A DNA stretch of 64,000 nucleotides from Ypsolopha sequella. Lineage: Eukaryota > Arthropoda > Insecta > Lepidoptera > Ypsolophidae. Shown in pieces: positions 31,979 to 44,170 of the stretch; position 1 is the first letter of the stretch, and the number at the start of each line of letters is the position of its first letter. Location: contig OW204001.1 of assembly GCA_934047225.1 (NCBI GenBank), positions 8,788,201 through 8,852,200 on the forward strand, in the 5' to 3' direction. The notes under the pieces were generated by a model. That model did no database searches. It worked only from the letters and a program-made list of their open reading frames with translations, and was not told the origin of the DNA. A program made the translations under genes and the position numbers.

Positions 31979-34849
31979 TTATAACTTACTATCATTATCA
32001 CTGTAACACCATGCTTCACCATCATCCAAATATTCATTTATTTTATAATATGCCTTTTTCAATAGGCCCTGCTTAATATACAGTTTAAACTTATTCTCTG
32101 ACAAAGTAAGGACCTCCTTTGGAAGTTTATTGTAAAATCTTATACCATGTCCTACAAAAGAGGTACTCACCTTAGCGAGTCTGATTTTTGGAAAAGCCAG
32201 TTTATGCTTATTTCTGGTCTCCTTACAATGTTGCTTACCAAGCCTTGGGAAAGACTCAACATTTTTTCTGACATATCTAAGGACTTGGTAAATATATTCA
32301 CAAGGAACCGTTAATATATTAATTTCTTTGAACTTTTCTATTAATGAATCCCGGTGCTTCATATTATAAATAGCCCGAATTGCTCTCTTCCGCAAAACAA
32401 AGACTGCGTCTGTATCCGCGGCTCTACCCCATAACAGCATGCCGTATGACATAATGCTGTGAAAGTAACTAAAATAGACTAGTCTAGCAGTATCTACATC
32501 AGTAATTTGCCTTATGCGTCTAACAGCGTATGCGGCCGAACTAAGTCTACCACATAGGGCTTCTATGTGGGGACCCCACTGAAGACGAGAGTCTACCGTA
32601 ATGCCTAAAAACTTTGTTTCGTTAACTAACTCCAGCTTGGACCCCTGCAAAAGCAAATTACCATCCACTTGAATTACATTTGGTAACGTAAATTTTATAC
32701 ACTTTGTCTTTTTTGCGTTTAAAACTAAATTATTTACAGTAAACCAATCAAGCACCAGTGATAAAGTTGTATTCACGCCGTCAAGGATATCTTTACGTCT
32801 ATTAACTTTAAAAATAAGTGACGTGTCGTCTGCGAATAATACTATCTTCGTTAAGTCTTTAACTAAATATGGAAGGTCATTTATGTAAATTAAAAACAGC
32901 AAGGGCCCTAATATGGAACCCTGCGGGACACCCATTTTAACTAATGCTCCACTTGATTTTACCCCGTTAATGTCTACCTTTTGAATACGATCACTAAGAT
33001 ATGACTTCAATAACGCCAAAGATTTGCCCCTCACTCCGTAGTGATCCAATTTACATAAGAGTGTTTCATGATTAACGCAATCAAAGGCTTTCGAGAGGTC
33101 ACAAAATATACCAAATGCATCTTGCTTTTCTTCCCAAGCATCAAAAATGTGCTTAACTAAAGCAACTCCTGCATCTGTGGTTGACATCCTTCTAGTGAAT
33201 CCATGTTGTTCACAGTGAAGTAACTTATTTAAATTAAAATGAAATAACAATTGATTAAAAACTATTTTTTCAAAAACCTTACTCAATACCGGTAAAACTG
33301 ACACAGGTCTATAGTTTGAAGGGTCCCCGTTGTCGCCTGATTTAAAAAGGGGGATCAATTTACTAAACTTCATTAAGTCAGGAAAAATACCATCATCTAC
33401 ACATTTATTAAAAATTAATGCCAAATAAGGAGCTATTAAATCAATAACAGAACTTATAACTTTCACGGATAGGCCCCATAAGTCCTCGGTTTTTTTCAAG
33501 TTAAGCGATTTAAATGCTTTAATTACAGTTAATGAATTAATATGTTTAAAAGCAAATACAGAAAGACACTGAGGTACGTGATCTATTAAAAGATCCTGCG
33601 CAAGCCCAGGGCTTGAATTTAAATCTTTAGTTGTTCAGGAAGGAATTTCAGTAAAGAATTGTTCAAAGGCATTCGCAACTTCTTTATCTCCTGTAACGAC
33701 TTCATTGTTAATACTTAACTTAAGTTCGTTATCTCGTTTCTTACTTTTCCCAGTTTCAGTATTTATGATGTTCCATACTGTTTTTACTTTGTTATCGTAC
33801 TTTTTAAGTTTTTTATTCAAGTAGATACTTTTTGCTTTTAAACACACCAATTTAAAGATGCGTGAGTAATTTTTCACGAATTCAGTAAATTTAACATTAT
33901 TATTGTAGGACTTTATGTCGTATAATTCGTATAAATGATTTCTGCTTTTATAAATACCTGGTGTCGCCCAGTCACTGAAGGTGATTTTACTTTTGTTAGA
34001 AAGTTTTTGCATCTTAAACGTATTTTCGAACTCTTTAGAGACTATGTTGAAAAGGTCTGTAAAGAGAGCGTTTGGATCGTCTTGGAGAAGATTAAAATGT
34101 GCTAATTTAACATCTAGATTTGCTTTGAAACAATCTACTTTGAGAGTTGTAATAGGTCTGCAAAAGACTTCTTTGGGCAGTTGTTTTACGCTTTGTTTAA
34201 TGGTTATAGTTTGGCCACTGTGATCGGACTGCAAGCGGTTGATTACTTTATTGTCTGAATACTCACAATCACAGAATATATTGTGGAGGCATGACGCAGT
34301 ATCCCGAGTAATTCGAGTAGGTTCTAAGAACACATTAGACAAATTAAATGATTTGAATAAATGTAATAATTTTGAGCGCATAATCGATTTTTCTAGTAAA
34401 TCTACGTTAAAATCTCCACATATAATAACTTTTTTCTTTGTATCAAATAATAATTTTAAAACCTCTTCCATTGCTTTTTCAAAAATGTTGTAATCTTGTC
34501 CTGAGGGTCGGTAAACACAGAAAATAATATATGTACTCATTTCTATGCAAGCTAATTCTAGTTGATGTTCTACAGAAAGTTTTACAATGTCTTTTCTTTC
34601 CTTTGCTTTTATACTATTTTTTACAAGAATCATGGAGCCACCTTTTTGTATTTTTAATCTATTGTAGCAACTAAGAACACTAAAATTATTAACATTAAAC
34701 TGCATATTATGTTCATGTAGATGATGTTCGGTTACACACAAAATATCTGTTTTTGATTCCTCTAAGAACAACTCAATTGAAAGTATTTTGCCGAGAAAGC
34801 CGCCTTGTATGTTTTGATGTACCAGCTTTAATACGGGCGGCTTTCCCAT
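31979..34849 (-). pseudogene. LINE ORF2: APE endonuclease + reverse transcriptase, one in-frame TGA
   Basis: The ATG at 34849 lies 12 bases after the ORF1 stop, in another frame. The endonuclease half (34849-33635) shows HQNIQG, TEHHL, VYRPSG, CGDFNVDL and SDHSGQ, the catalytic blocks of AP-endonuclease domains. A TGA at 33635-33637 interrupts the frame after FFTEIPS. The same frame then stays open for 45 codons into the reverse transcriptase (33499-31979). That part has SNYRPVSVLPVLSKVFEK, HGFTRRMSTTDA, CDLSKAFDCVNHETL, GVPQGSILGPLLF, the catalytic FADD box (LFADDTSLIF) and NETKFLGITVDSRLQW. About 957 codons, a normal LINE ORF2 length. Readthrough is possible but unproven. A single inactivating mutation (CGA or TGG to TGA) is the simpler reading. 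Confidence 0.9.
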
Positions 34850-34860
34850 TGTCTTCAATT

Positions 34861-36675
34861 CTAAAAAGAATTTTTTACAATTTTGTTAGTACTTGTACTA
34901 ACCGTGTCAATAGGGACAAAATTATGTAAATAATTAACATTACAAATACCATCAATTATAACTGGTATTGGAAAATTTTCTGTTACACTCTTTGTAACAG
35001 ATTCACTACCTTCTAAAATGCATGCTAACTTAGTAGCTAATTGTTTTTTATAATAATTTGCAAGGTACAAAGTACCTTCTGTCAAAAAAAAATCACGAAT
35101 GTAGATATTCGTATATAAGTAGTGCACCTTGTCACTGTGACCAGCTGAGAAGTTGTGCATGCACATATTCAAATTATATAAAGTAGTTTTTTGTGACCCT
35201 GTAAGTAATTCTGAATAAGGGAATTCACAAATGATGATTTTTTTAACACTAAGTTGTAACATTAGCTCGAGATATTTTATAAGGTCACTTTGTATGATAC
35301 CTGTACTATTTCCTATTAGCAGAACAATTGTAGTATTTAATTGATATTCCATTTTGAGTAAACGCTCTACAATTTGTATGAAAGATGCACCTGGCATACA
35401 AATATTGGTGACTTTCTGCATAAGTTTATTTCCTAATAAGGGCCCTCAGTTTTTTCCAATAGAGTCTGTAAACACAACAGTATTATGTCCTTGCGACGCC
35501 GAGGATTCAGCCGCTGACGCAGCAACCGACAAGGGCTCAGAAGGCTGAGGGGAAGAGCTCGGCGTGGGCAGCGCGTCAGACGTAGGTGCAGGGTCTGACG
35601 CGGTTTCCACTGCAGGAGTGGATGATGGTTCTGCGCCATGACTGGAGCCACGACGAAGGCGAGCAGAACGGCGACGTTGCTTTCGACGGGTAACCTTGCT
35701 CTTAGGTTCAGGTGTGGAGACTGGTGTTTTGGGACCCTGGTAAAGCTGACGGTCCTCACTTACGGACTCGGACGGAGGCACTGACACTCCAGGAGAGCCT
35801 GGGGATACTCTCAGACCAGTGACAGAGGCGTGCTCCTGTGCGGGGGGTGTCATAGTCATGCCAAGTGGACTCTGAGATGGTGAGAGGCCCACGGACGTAT
35901 GTAGATCCTGAGGGGTCAGTATAGGCGGAGTATCTGGCGAAGCTGGTGTTGCAAATGATCCACACAGCAGGCAGCTACTGTGTATGCAGCTAGGTTCCTC
36001 TGAAGGCTGTGTCGCTTTTACAAGTAACTGTAGTTTTTCATCATTGCTGTCTATAATTTCACCCATGGATTCAGCAATTTTCAACATTTCTCCAAAGGTT
36101 ACATCCTGCTCAATAAGCTCGTCCCTTGCAGTATGATATTTTTGTCGCATGGTCTCTAGCTCCAATCTTAATTCGGTGATTTCGCTTGATTGGTGTGTTA
36201 CAGTCAAATCAGTTGAGTCGATAGTATGAAATGTTGAACGAGATTCAGCGCAGCTAACTAATTCATCATATAGTACCATAGATTTTTGTAGGGCTTGCTC
36301 TGCTTCATGGTTTTCTCGTTCCATGGTTACTTGTTGCAGTTCATTATGGGCCTTTGCAAGCTGCTGTTCAAGGTCACATATCTTTTGTAGTGATGCTTCA
36401 TGTGTTCGGATGCACTCATTGTAAGAAGTGATTTCCTTGTGCAATGAATCTCGTTGAGTATGGAATGTTGCACGCTCCCTGTCAATGACAATCATCTCAT
36501 GTTTTAAAAGAGTGTTTTGAGTGTTCACATTTTCTATCTCTTGTTCACTCTCTTTCCGCTCTTGGAGAAGCTGAGCATTGAGCTCTCTGGCAGTCTTGAG
36601 GTCCTCAAGGGTGGTCGCCAACTTCAGCTCCAATTCTTGATTTAGAGCCCTGCTCAGTTGGCTCCGGGTCATCAT
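34861..36675 (-). pseudogene. LINE ORF1: coiled coil, basic tract and SGNH-esterase-like domain, one in-frame TGA
   Basis: The Met pair at 36675/36672 (MMTRSQLSRALNQELELK) is the likely start. The frame stays open further upstream to 36828, but that extension looks non-coding. A long heptad-rich coiled coil (about 36660-36020) is followed by a Cys cluster (CIHSSCLLC), a Ser/Pro/Thr-rich stretch, a basic tract (KVTRRKQRRRSARLRRG) and an SGNH-type block I (VVFTDSIGKN). A TGA at 35446-35448 follows directly. The same frame reopens and carries NICMPGASF, the glycine-asparagine block (VLLIGNST) and a C-terminal block (FFLTEGTLYLANYYKKQLA) ending at 34861. By comparison with related elements the catalytic His position appears to be Tyr. 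The protein probably binds RNA. Around 640 codons in total. Confidence 0.85.
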
Positions 36676-36828
36676 TTTGACGGACTGAACCTGAAATGAT
36701 ATGGGGGAGAATGGTAGTATTTCCACAAACAAAGCCAGGAAGTATGAGAGCCCTGTATACAGGATTGTGTTATGCTTGTAATGTGTAGGTTTGGTGCTTG
36801 AGTTTTGTAGGTGATGTGAATTAAACAA

Positions 36829-37780
36829 GTAATTTAGTCAAGCGTTCAACTGTGCTTCCACTATTCGTCAAGCACAGCGAGCCAAACTAACACTTGTGTG
36901 TGAAACTGGACGTTTCTCACAGAGTGAGATATGTATTTTAAGGAGTTGTGTATGTTAAATGTATAAAATGACTCAAAATAATCAATGGAATTGCAAATAA
37001 TCTCCCAGTTACAATCATATAAAAAAAAAAAATAACGAAAGTTGAGTAAAGTATGTAGAATAAAAGGTGATAAGTAGTTAAATAAAATTAAGAATACAAA
37101 ATAAGACTGTGGAAAATAAATTAACAGGTAAGTGAGAAAGAAAGGCTGAAAATTATAGAGAAAATAAGCAATAAAACAAGAAAAAATCTAAAAATAAATT
37201 AGTCAGTGCTAAATATGACGAGAGATTTGTCAGGTACAGGCAAGGTACAATATTTTACTAACTAATAGGTCCTACAATAAAATGTGAATTACATTAAAAC
37301 ATAAAAACACGATATACTCGCCTTTAGATTTCTTTGTTCTCCGTGACCGTTACTAACAAATTTTAGCCAAAATTTTATCAGTTGTTGGCGTTTTCACTAA
37401 TAAATAAATATACCCCCTAGGTATTTTATACACTAATTAACAATAAAACACTAATAATTGATGAAATTAGGGGGATTTAAACTAATATTATAAATAAAAA
37501 CAGGAGCTGCTGTTTTTGACAGCTGCTCAGGTCGCGTTCCGAAATGCGTCTCAATAGGGCTCACCATCCATCATGCTGTATTAATAATCGTCTTATTCTT
37601 ATTTTTTTTTGGTACACAAAAAATATTTAATTACACACGTAAATAATGTAATTATTGTACAGCGGCGAGTTTATCTCTATAAAAAATTTCTTCCAGCAAA
37701 CCGATAGAAGATCAGAAATACATAAAAAAGAAAACCAGTGTTCATATATGTAAAAAAATAAAACTTACTACCGATATACA
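36829..37780. other. Region upstream of LINE ORF1, unassigned
   Basis: Contains the LINE 5' UTR or flanking DNA, or both. On the minus strand CTCCCCCATATCATTTCAG ends at 36691, just before the ORF1 start, and looks like a splice acceptor. A poly(A) run lies at 37021-37032. No gene was recognised. Confidence 0.4.
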
Positions 37781-37782
37781 GT

Positions 37783-37990
37783 GTTAAGATAAAGTTTCGG
37801 AAGCCGGAAACTCGCGATATTACTTGTCCATACAAATAATTATTCGTGAAAAAAAATTTAAAAATCGAGAAAAAAAAGCAGTTGTTTCATACATTTTGGT
37901 CGGATATCTTTGAAAAGCTGTTTTTTTTTTGCGTTTCGTCGTATGGACGAGTACTATCGCCAGTTTTCGGCTTCCGGCTTCCAGCCCAGT
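37783..37990. mobile_element. Fold-back element family C, copy 2
   Basis: TTTCGGAAGCCGGAAACTCG to the inverse CGGCTTCCGGCTTCC, with inner CTTGTCCATACAAATAATTA and GTCGTATGGACGAGTA. Related to 22840-23095. Confidence 0.65.
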
Positions 37991-38501
37991 ATAATAAACG
38001 AAATCATACTAACTTTCATGAGACGTGGTGGGTGTATGAGTGTGACCTGTGATATGTATTTTACAATCTATACTCGGAAACACCTCGGACATGACAATCC
38101 GTTTTGGAATTCATGTCGTAAAGACGTATTTTTAAATTATAACCAGCCGATATTTTATTTAACTGTTATAACAATGTTAAGTAAGTTACTTTTAGCAAAC
38201 AATACTGCAGGCTGAACGATGACAGTAAGTATTGATTAAATTAAACACAGATATTGCAATTTTTACCGAAACGTTTTCTGCGTGTTGCTGCCTACTTTCA
38301 CTTCCTGTGGATGAGTTGTTCACTAAGCCCAAGATATCATTCCTTCCTTCATTTATGTAACCGGAAACAAGAGCGATCACGTATTAATATAACTAAATTA
38401 TTACTGAATACCTATTATTACTACATAATAATAATTACTACACAACTTTTTAATAAAAATTTTTTGAAGTTCTGATTTACAGAAATTAATGGAAATTTTG
38501 C

Positions 38502-38640
38502 GATGGCAACATATCAATACAAAGGTAATAAGGTTTTGTTGAATAACTTTTTAATGGATTTTGAGTTTAGGTGTTCTGTTTAGATTAATTTAGAAAAAGG
38601 TGGCTTTTTCACAATCCGGCTGTGAAACCGCTCTTAATAG
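38502..38640 (+). repeat. Repeat family T, copy 2
   Basis: GCGATGGCAACATA, GGTAATAAGGTTTTGTTGAA, TTTTTCACAATCCGGCTGTG: same order as at 25392. Confidence 0.75.
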
Positions 38641-39084
38641 TTACGAAATTGAATATGAACAAGCTTTTTGTTGTATTTTATTGTAATACATATTCGTGCA
38701 TAAACAAAACCTACACAACCTCGTATCCCTCCCAGTGAAGTCTCATCCCAGTATTGATTCGGGCATCAAGTTTCGTCCATCTACATTACTTTAGGGACAT
38801 TCCCCGGCAGCCTCTTAAGCCTGCTTCTAGCTAATTATTAATTAACGAAAGCTCTCTGCCCCTCTTAAGACCTGCATATTCATGTGGACACTGCGTTTAA
38901 ATACCTATACATACATACATACAAGAGAATGTACAAGAAGTGACATTAGTTTTGTACCAAAATAAAGGAAAAGCAAAACTTTTAAACAGTATACAAGCAA
39001 GTAGATTCCTATCAAAAAAAAAAATGACTAAGATTTTTACATCAGCAAAATCTTTCGTCGGGGTCCCGTGTTAGGGGCTCCAAA

Positions 39085-39540
39085 ATGCTAAACATCAGTT
39101 TTGCTTAGGATTCAGTTCCGTCAATGTAGATCATAAAGATTTGAAAAAAATTTGGTCTGTTTTTTGATTACACTTTATAAATAAACTTACTTTCAATCTT
39201 TTTTGAATTATAATACTTTAAGTGGTGTATATTTGAAATATGTTTGTGCAACCGTATGTGTGTAAATAAATAAATAAAATAAATAAAATGAAAAAAGCGA
39301 TTCAGTTTCCACATTTCAAAACCAATTGAAACGAAACCAACGCACGCCGATGCTTACTAGAAAAAACATGTTTATTACATAAAGAAATTATAGTTAATGT
39401 CCTAATGTAGCCACGATTTCAAAATAACTCAAGATGTGCGTGCGCAGCATCTGATTAGAGCAGGATAGACAGTTATAAAACAAAAGCGTTAGAGCAGGAC
39501 TGAATTTTAGCAATGTGCAGCCCCTTTACTACAAGAACTG
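39085..39540 (+). repeat. Interspersed repeat family R, copy 2 (empty site)
   Basis: Uninterrupted version of 17660-18235: CAGTTTTGCTTAGGATTCAG runs straight into TTCCGTCAATGTAGAT. About 70 bp of extra sequence, including AAATAAATAAATAAAAT repeats (about 39228-39292), is present instead elsewhere in this copy. Confidence 0.8.
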
Positions 39541-41337
39541 AAGTAAGGCAGGTTGTAAAACATTATTAGTCATATCTCGAAATCTCTCGGATATATTTTG
39601 ATGGGGTTCTGCTTACTTGAGGAATACATTATGTCCTTTCACTTAAAATATGTCTTGATCTTGGCGGCGCTTGGACCAAATTTGCCCACAGTCATTTTGT
39701 ATGTTTAGGTCCAATTTCTTTCTCATTTGCGCCAGTATGTTTTGTATGGGAAGTTGTTCCGTATGATCATTAGAGTATGGAGTTTCATTTAAAGATAGCA
39801 CTTTATTTATACCGGATATTATGTTATCTTAGACTAAAGAATAAATAACAATTTTCTTGGCTAATGCTGCCGAGTGCAGTAACGTGCTACGGCGGCGTAG
39901 TCCCCACTTTATGTGCTACGACCTACGGCGTAGCGTGAGGTGCAATATAGTATTTGACTAAGTTTTCTAGTCTTACAAGCCTAGAAACATTGGTAATGCC
40001 CTTGAGCATTTGACCTCTAAATGACAACTCTTAAAACAGAGGAAAAAGAGCAAGAATTCGCTGGCGCACAGAGGGCGTCGCGCAGGCGGTAAGAAAGCGA
40101 CAAATTTCAATAAAAACATACGAATTTGTAAACTTACTAGTGGAATGGATATAGCTGAAAATCAGCGGTATCTATTTTTTTTTTAGGGTTCTACTTATAA
40201 ACAATGTATTGAGATTTATTACTTTTGTAAAAAAAAATGTTTCCACCATCCTTTTTTTGGTTTTCAAACGTTTGTTTCAAGAACGTGGCTAAGAGATCAA
40301 CTTGACATTTTATTTATAAAATAGGTATTAGAAATATAGAGGGATTTTGCTTAAATCCAATATTTTTGTCCCTACAAAATATAGGTATTTCAGTATTAGC
40401 TAAAAACACACCTATTTGTTGTTTCGCTGCGTGATTATTAGTATTACGCATCCAAGAAAAAGAGGCCAATGAGCCAACATATAATCGCCTCTATCAAAAG
40501 CAAATAAGGTCTTTGCCATCCTCTTAAATTGACCGAAACGTTGAGTTTTTCTCGTAAAAATCAAAATGAGTCTTGGCTATAATATATATTTCGTTATGTA
40601 AAACAATGTAATGTACTGCCCACGATTCTAGTCCAACCCACAGCCTAACTTGTTGGTATGACATAATACAAATAGCAAATGCTGTGCTAGCCTGCGTGCC
40701 ACGCGCGTCGACTAAGCCAATCTAGCTGACAGAGGAATTTGCTAGATTACTATCTAGATCTAACTGTACGTAACACATCTTAGACATAATTACAATTATT
40801 GATTTAAATTATGCCTTGTAAGTCTAGCCACTGTTTGTAGGGTTCCGTCTCACAACGAACACTCTATTTCAAGTCCGTTTTTAAGTATTTAGATAATTTA
40901 CATATATGTAGGAATGAATGAAGAAAAATTCAGAAACTTTTTACAGACAGAGGCGCTAAAAACCCTAGAAAAATCCTCAAACTTTTAAGCGACACATTTC
41001 GTCACCAAACTTTTTTTTTTCGTCACACGATAATAACACATTCGCTCCCATGTACACACGACAGCTCCCGGGCAAATATGTCAAGGTGCAAGTGAAACAA
41101 TTGACACGTCGCACAAATAGCTGTGTTACACGCCGCGCTCGACATGCCACGCACGTTACACGTCCCCTATCAGGTATGCCGGGGGAATATTGACAGGTAG
41201 CTGTTGATGATATGTTCGTGGGGTAAAGGTGACAACATGACGCAATCGATATTCGGAGATAAACTGTTTTAATGTGATGTCACAAATGTTTAACATGGAG
41301 CCTTGATGCGCGAAACAAACTCGCTTTTGTCTGATCT
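39541..41337. other. No gene recognised
   Basis: Includes a short CG-containing stretch with two imperfect copies of GTGCTACGNCNTACGGCGTAG (39885-39950) and a relatively GC-rich part at 41040-41230. No open frame with a recognisable domain. Confidence 0.45.
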
Positions 41338-41480
41338 GTTGAAGAGCGGTTTCTCAGCTGGATTGTGAAAAACTCGCCTTTTTATAATTAATCGAAACGG
41401 AACACTTCCATTCAAAATTCACTCAATTGTTATCGAACAAACCTTATTACCTATGTATTGTGTATGTTGCCATCACAAAG
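41338..41480 (-). repeat. Repeat family T, copy 3 (inverted)
   Basis: AAGAGCGGTTTCTCAGCTGG, TTCAAAATTCACTCAATTGT, AACAAACCTTATTACCTATG: reverse complement of the copy at 60815. It lies 20 bp before the large palindrome. Confidence 0.75.
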
Positions 41481-41501
41481 TTTCCTGGTAGCCGTAAAGT
41501 A

Positions 41502-42104
41502 GAATCCCATCAAAAACATAAAATGTACAAAAATGTCGAGTCTCGCAATGCAATCCTTCCACCGTAAAAAGTTGTGAGATCTTATGTAAAGCCAAGTCTG
41601 TTATTTTAGTTTGTATGGAAGCACCTTTTTATTTTAGTTAGTATGGGAGCACCTTTTGAACAAATGTATCATTAATAGTTACCTACCAACATTAAGTGAC
41701 TGTATTAATATTAGTCATCTTTATTTCTATAATAAAATATAGTGACTTCGCAATCGCACACCAACATATCTACCTAATACGAATTTGTTAGCGATTTGAG
41801 AAGATATTTCTACGCATCAGCGCTTTATTTGTGCTCTGCGATTGCCAAGTCACTATATTTTATTAGAGAAATAAAGATGACTAATATTAATACAGTCACT
41901 TAATGTTGGTAGGTAACTAATTAGGAAACAATTAATGATACATTTGTTCAATAGGTGCTCCCATACTAACTAAAATAAAAAGGTGCTTCCATACAAACTA
42001 AAATAACAGACTTGGCTTTACATAAGATCTCACAACTTTTTACGGTGGAAGGATTGCATTGCGAGACTCGACATTTTTGTACATTTTATGTTTTTGATGG
42101 GATC
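41502..42104. mobile_element. Large near-perfect fold-back (~255-270-bp arms)
   Basis: Left arm 41502-41757 starts AATCCCATCAAAAACATAAA. Right arm 41838-42104 ends with its inverse (TTTATGTTTTTGATGGGAT). The arms differ by few substitutions and one small insertion (about 41925-41940), with a loop of about 80 bp. No coding capacity. A transcript would form a long double-stranded hairpin. It is interpreted as a fold-back/MITE element of unknown superfamily. Confidence 0.9.
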
Positions 42105-42921
42105 TCATTTCTTTTTGTAGGTAGTCCTCCTTTTTTTCTTCTCGGGTAATATTTCTTGCACGTCAGCTACGGATTTTCTTAAAGCCCACTCCTTTTTACT
42201 CATCATTTGGACATACTCCAGAGAAACTAGTATCGGGAAGGAGCACTTCATAATGACCACCTTAGAAACTACCAGAGAATTGTAAACGTTTCACTGGCGT
42301 CCCAGGATCGCCACTAAATGATCCTCTCAAACGGTTATTTTTGTAAGCCTCAAAAGTAAATGGATACAAAGAAGTGGCTCCCATAAGTTCGGATACGGAA
42401 CCGTAGGTGGTAGTTTTCATCATTGCTGTCGAGTACAGGTCAGCGTCAATGTATCTCCACGCTCGTCACACGTATAAAGTTGCATTTAATCCCAATGCGC
42501 TTCCACATACTCGACTACCGCAAACCTAATGTCATAGAACGACTCAATGTTCTCATACATAGAGAATGACAAAGAATGGAACCAACATAAACCATCTCCA
42601 GGTATAGGGACAACTAGGTGTGGACAATATTTCAGGCTACATTGCAATATTCATTTTTACGGTAAGTTATTATTATTATTATCCACAATTAGATGCAACA
42701 GGCAGGTTAATATTTCTTTTGACCATGAAGTGAAAGGCAGGCTTGGCAGTCTAAACCACAGAGTACATTATTATGTCTAAACCTGGTCTTTATTCAATGA
42801 CTAACGAGTACAAAGACATTTGATTATACCTACATCATAGAGGATGCATATACAAATAATACAAGATTAGCAGCTTTATTTTTCATGTAAGCTTTACTGG
42901 ATAAATAACCTTTTTCCTTGA

Positions 42922-44170
42922 TTTTTAGGGTTCCGTATCCTAAGATTTCGTGACCCTATTACTAAGCCTCCGCTGTCTATCCATCTATCACAGGGGTCTA
43001 CAGCTTCAGGCGGTATAGGTGAATATAGCGCGTAAATATTTTCACATAATATATGTTACTTTGTCCTCTATCACGGCAAATAGTATTATGAAATGGAAAT
43101 CCAAGGGGGGGTCCAATTATTCGACGTTATTTGTTTCAGCTCTATCTTTATAATATAACAATTTTGGGCAAATAAATGTTAGAGTTCCTTATTCAAAAGG
43201 TGCTGATTTGTTTGTCAGGCACTACCATTTTAGCGCCTTGTTTTTTGTCGCCTTTATGTTGCTATGTCATCTCTATTGTTGGTATTTACCATAATGGTTT
43301 GGGGTTTCGTACCCATATTGTGCGATGGTAGTACGGAACCCTTCGTGAGCGAGTCCGACTTGCACTTATCCGGTTTAATAGCGACTTATTTACCAAATGT
43401 TGATATTTCTCTTCTTAAATAGACTAAATGTGTTTTAGGGTTCCTTACCCAAAGCACAGATTATTATAAGAAAGCCTCTATCGTTAGAACGGTTATACAT
43501 ACAAGTACCTACAAGTTGAAAATTTAGGCAGACTACTTTAAAGTATAATAACAAATAATAAAAACTGAGGGTTCCTTCCTAAAAAGGTACCGATTTTTTT
43601 GTCAGGCGCTACCGTTTTTTCCTATTTTATCGCTTTGTTTTTGTCGCCTTGATGGTGCTATGGCATAGATCTATGTTGTTGCAATTTACTTTTAGGGTTC
43701 CATACCCGTATTGTGTGGGGGTACGGAACCCTTTATGTGCGAGTCGGATTCGCACTTTACCGTTTTTTTAGTGACTTAATTACGAAATGTTGATATTCTC
43801 TTCTTAAATTGACTAATTGTGAATGTATCAAACATTATAAACCACCCTTTTTAGGGTTCCTTACCCAAGGAACAGATTATTATAACAAAGGCTCTATCTT
43901 TAGAACGGTAATACATACAAGTACAAGTTTAAACTTTGGGCAGTCTGTAGTAAATACTTTAAAGTAAACTAATGAAAATTAGGGTTCCGTACTAAAAAGG
44001 TACCAAATTGTTTGTCAGGCGCTACCGTTTTATCGCTTTGTTTTTGTCGCCTTAATGTTGCTATGGCATCTATATGGTTGTTATTTACTTTTAGGGTTCC
44101 GTACCCGTATTGTGTAGGGGTACGGAACCCTTTATGCGCGAGTTCGATTCGCACTTTACCGGGTTTTTTT
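42922..44170 (+). repeat. Lepidopteran interspersed repeat, copy 5, expanded into tandem units
   Basis: After a GGTTCCGTATCC start, three units follow at about 43190, 43571 and 43985 (spacing 381 and 414 bp). Each has GGTNCTGATT/GGTACC, TTTGTCAGGCGCTACC, TTGTCGCCTT, GGGTTCCGTACCCGTATTGTG and GAGTCNGATTCGCACTT. The intervening parts (AACAGATTATTATAA, CATACAAGTAC) also repeat. Confidence 0.8.

Larger units (their letters stand above)
31329..36828 (-). mobile_element. CR1-like non-LTR retrotransposon, near full length
   Basis: Order on the minus strand: ORF1 (coiled coil, basic tract, SGNH-like domain), ORF2 (endonuclease and reverse transcriptase), about 650 bp of 3' UTR, and a tail of TTTGAA repeats at about 31350-31329. 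The 3' UTR identity is supported by two shorter copies of its last 380 bp elsewhere (21722-22300, 52027-52409), both ending in the same tail. Each ORF is interrupted by one in-frame TGA and is otherwise open, so the insertion is young. The CR1-type assignment rests on the esterase-like ORF1 domain and the simple-repeat tail. The 5' end was not located; it lies upstream of 36675. Confidence 0.85.

Noticed and set aside
33981..34493. Plus-strand open frames of 80-84 codons
   Set aside because: They lie antisense to the LINE endonuclease and have no domain.
35433..36000. Arg/Pro-rich open frames overlapping LINE ORF1 in other frames
   Set aside because: They are products of the GC-rich, Ser/Pro-rich part of ORF1 read out of frame.
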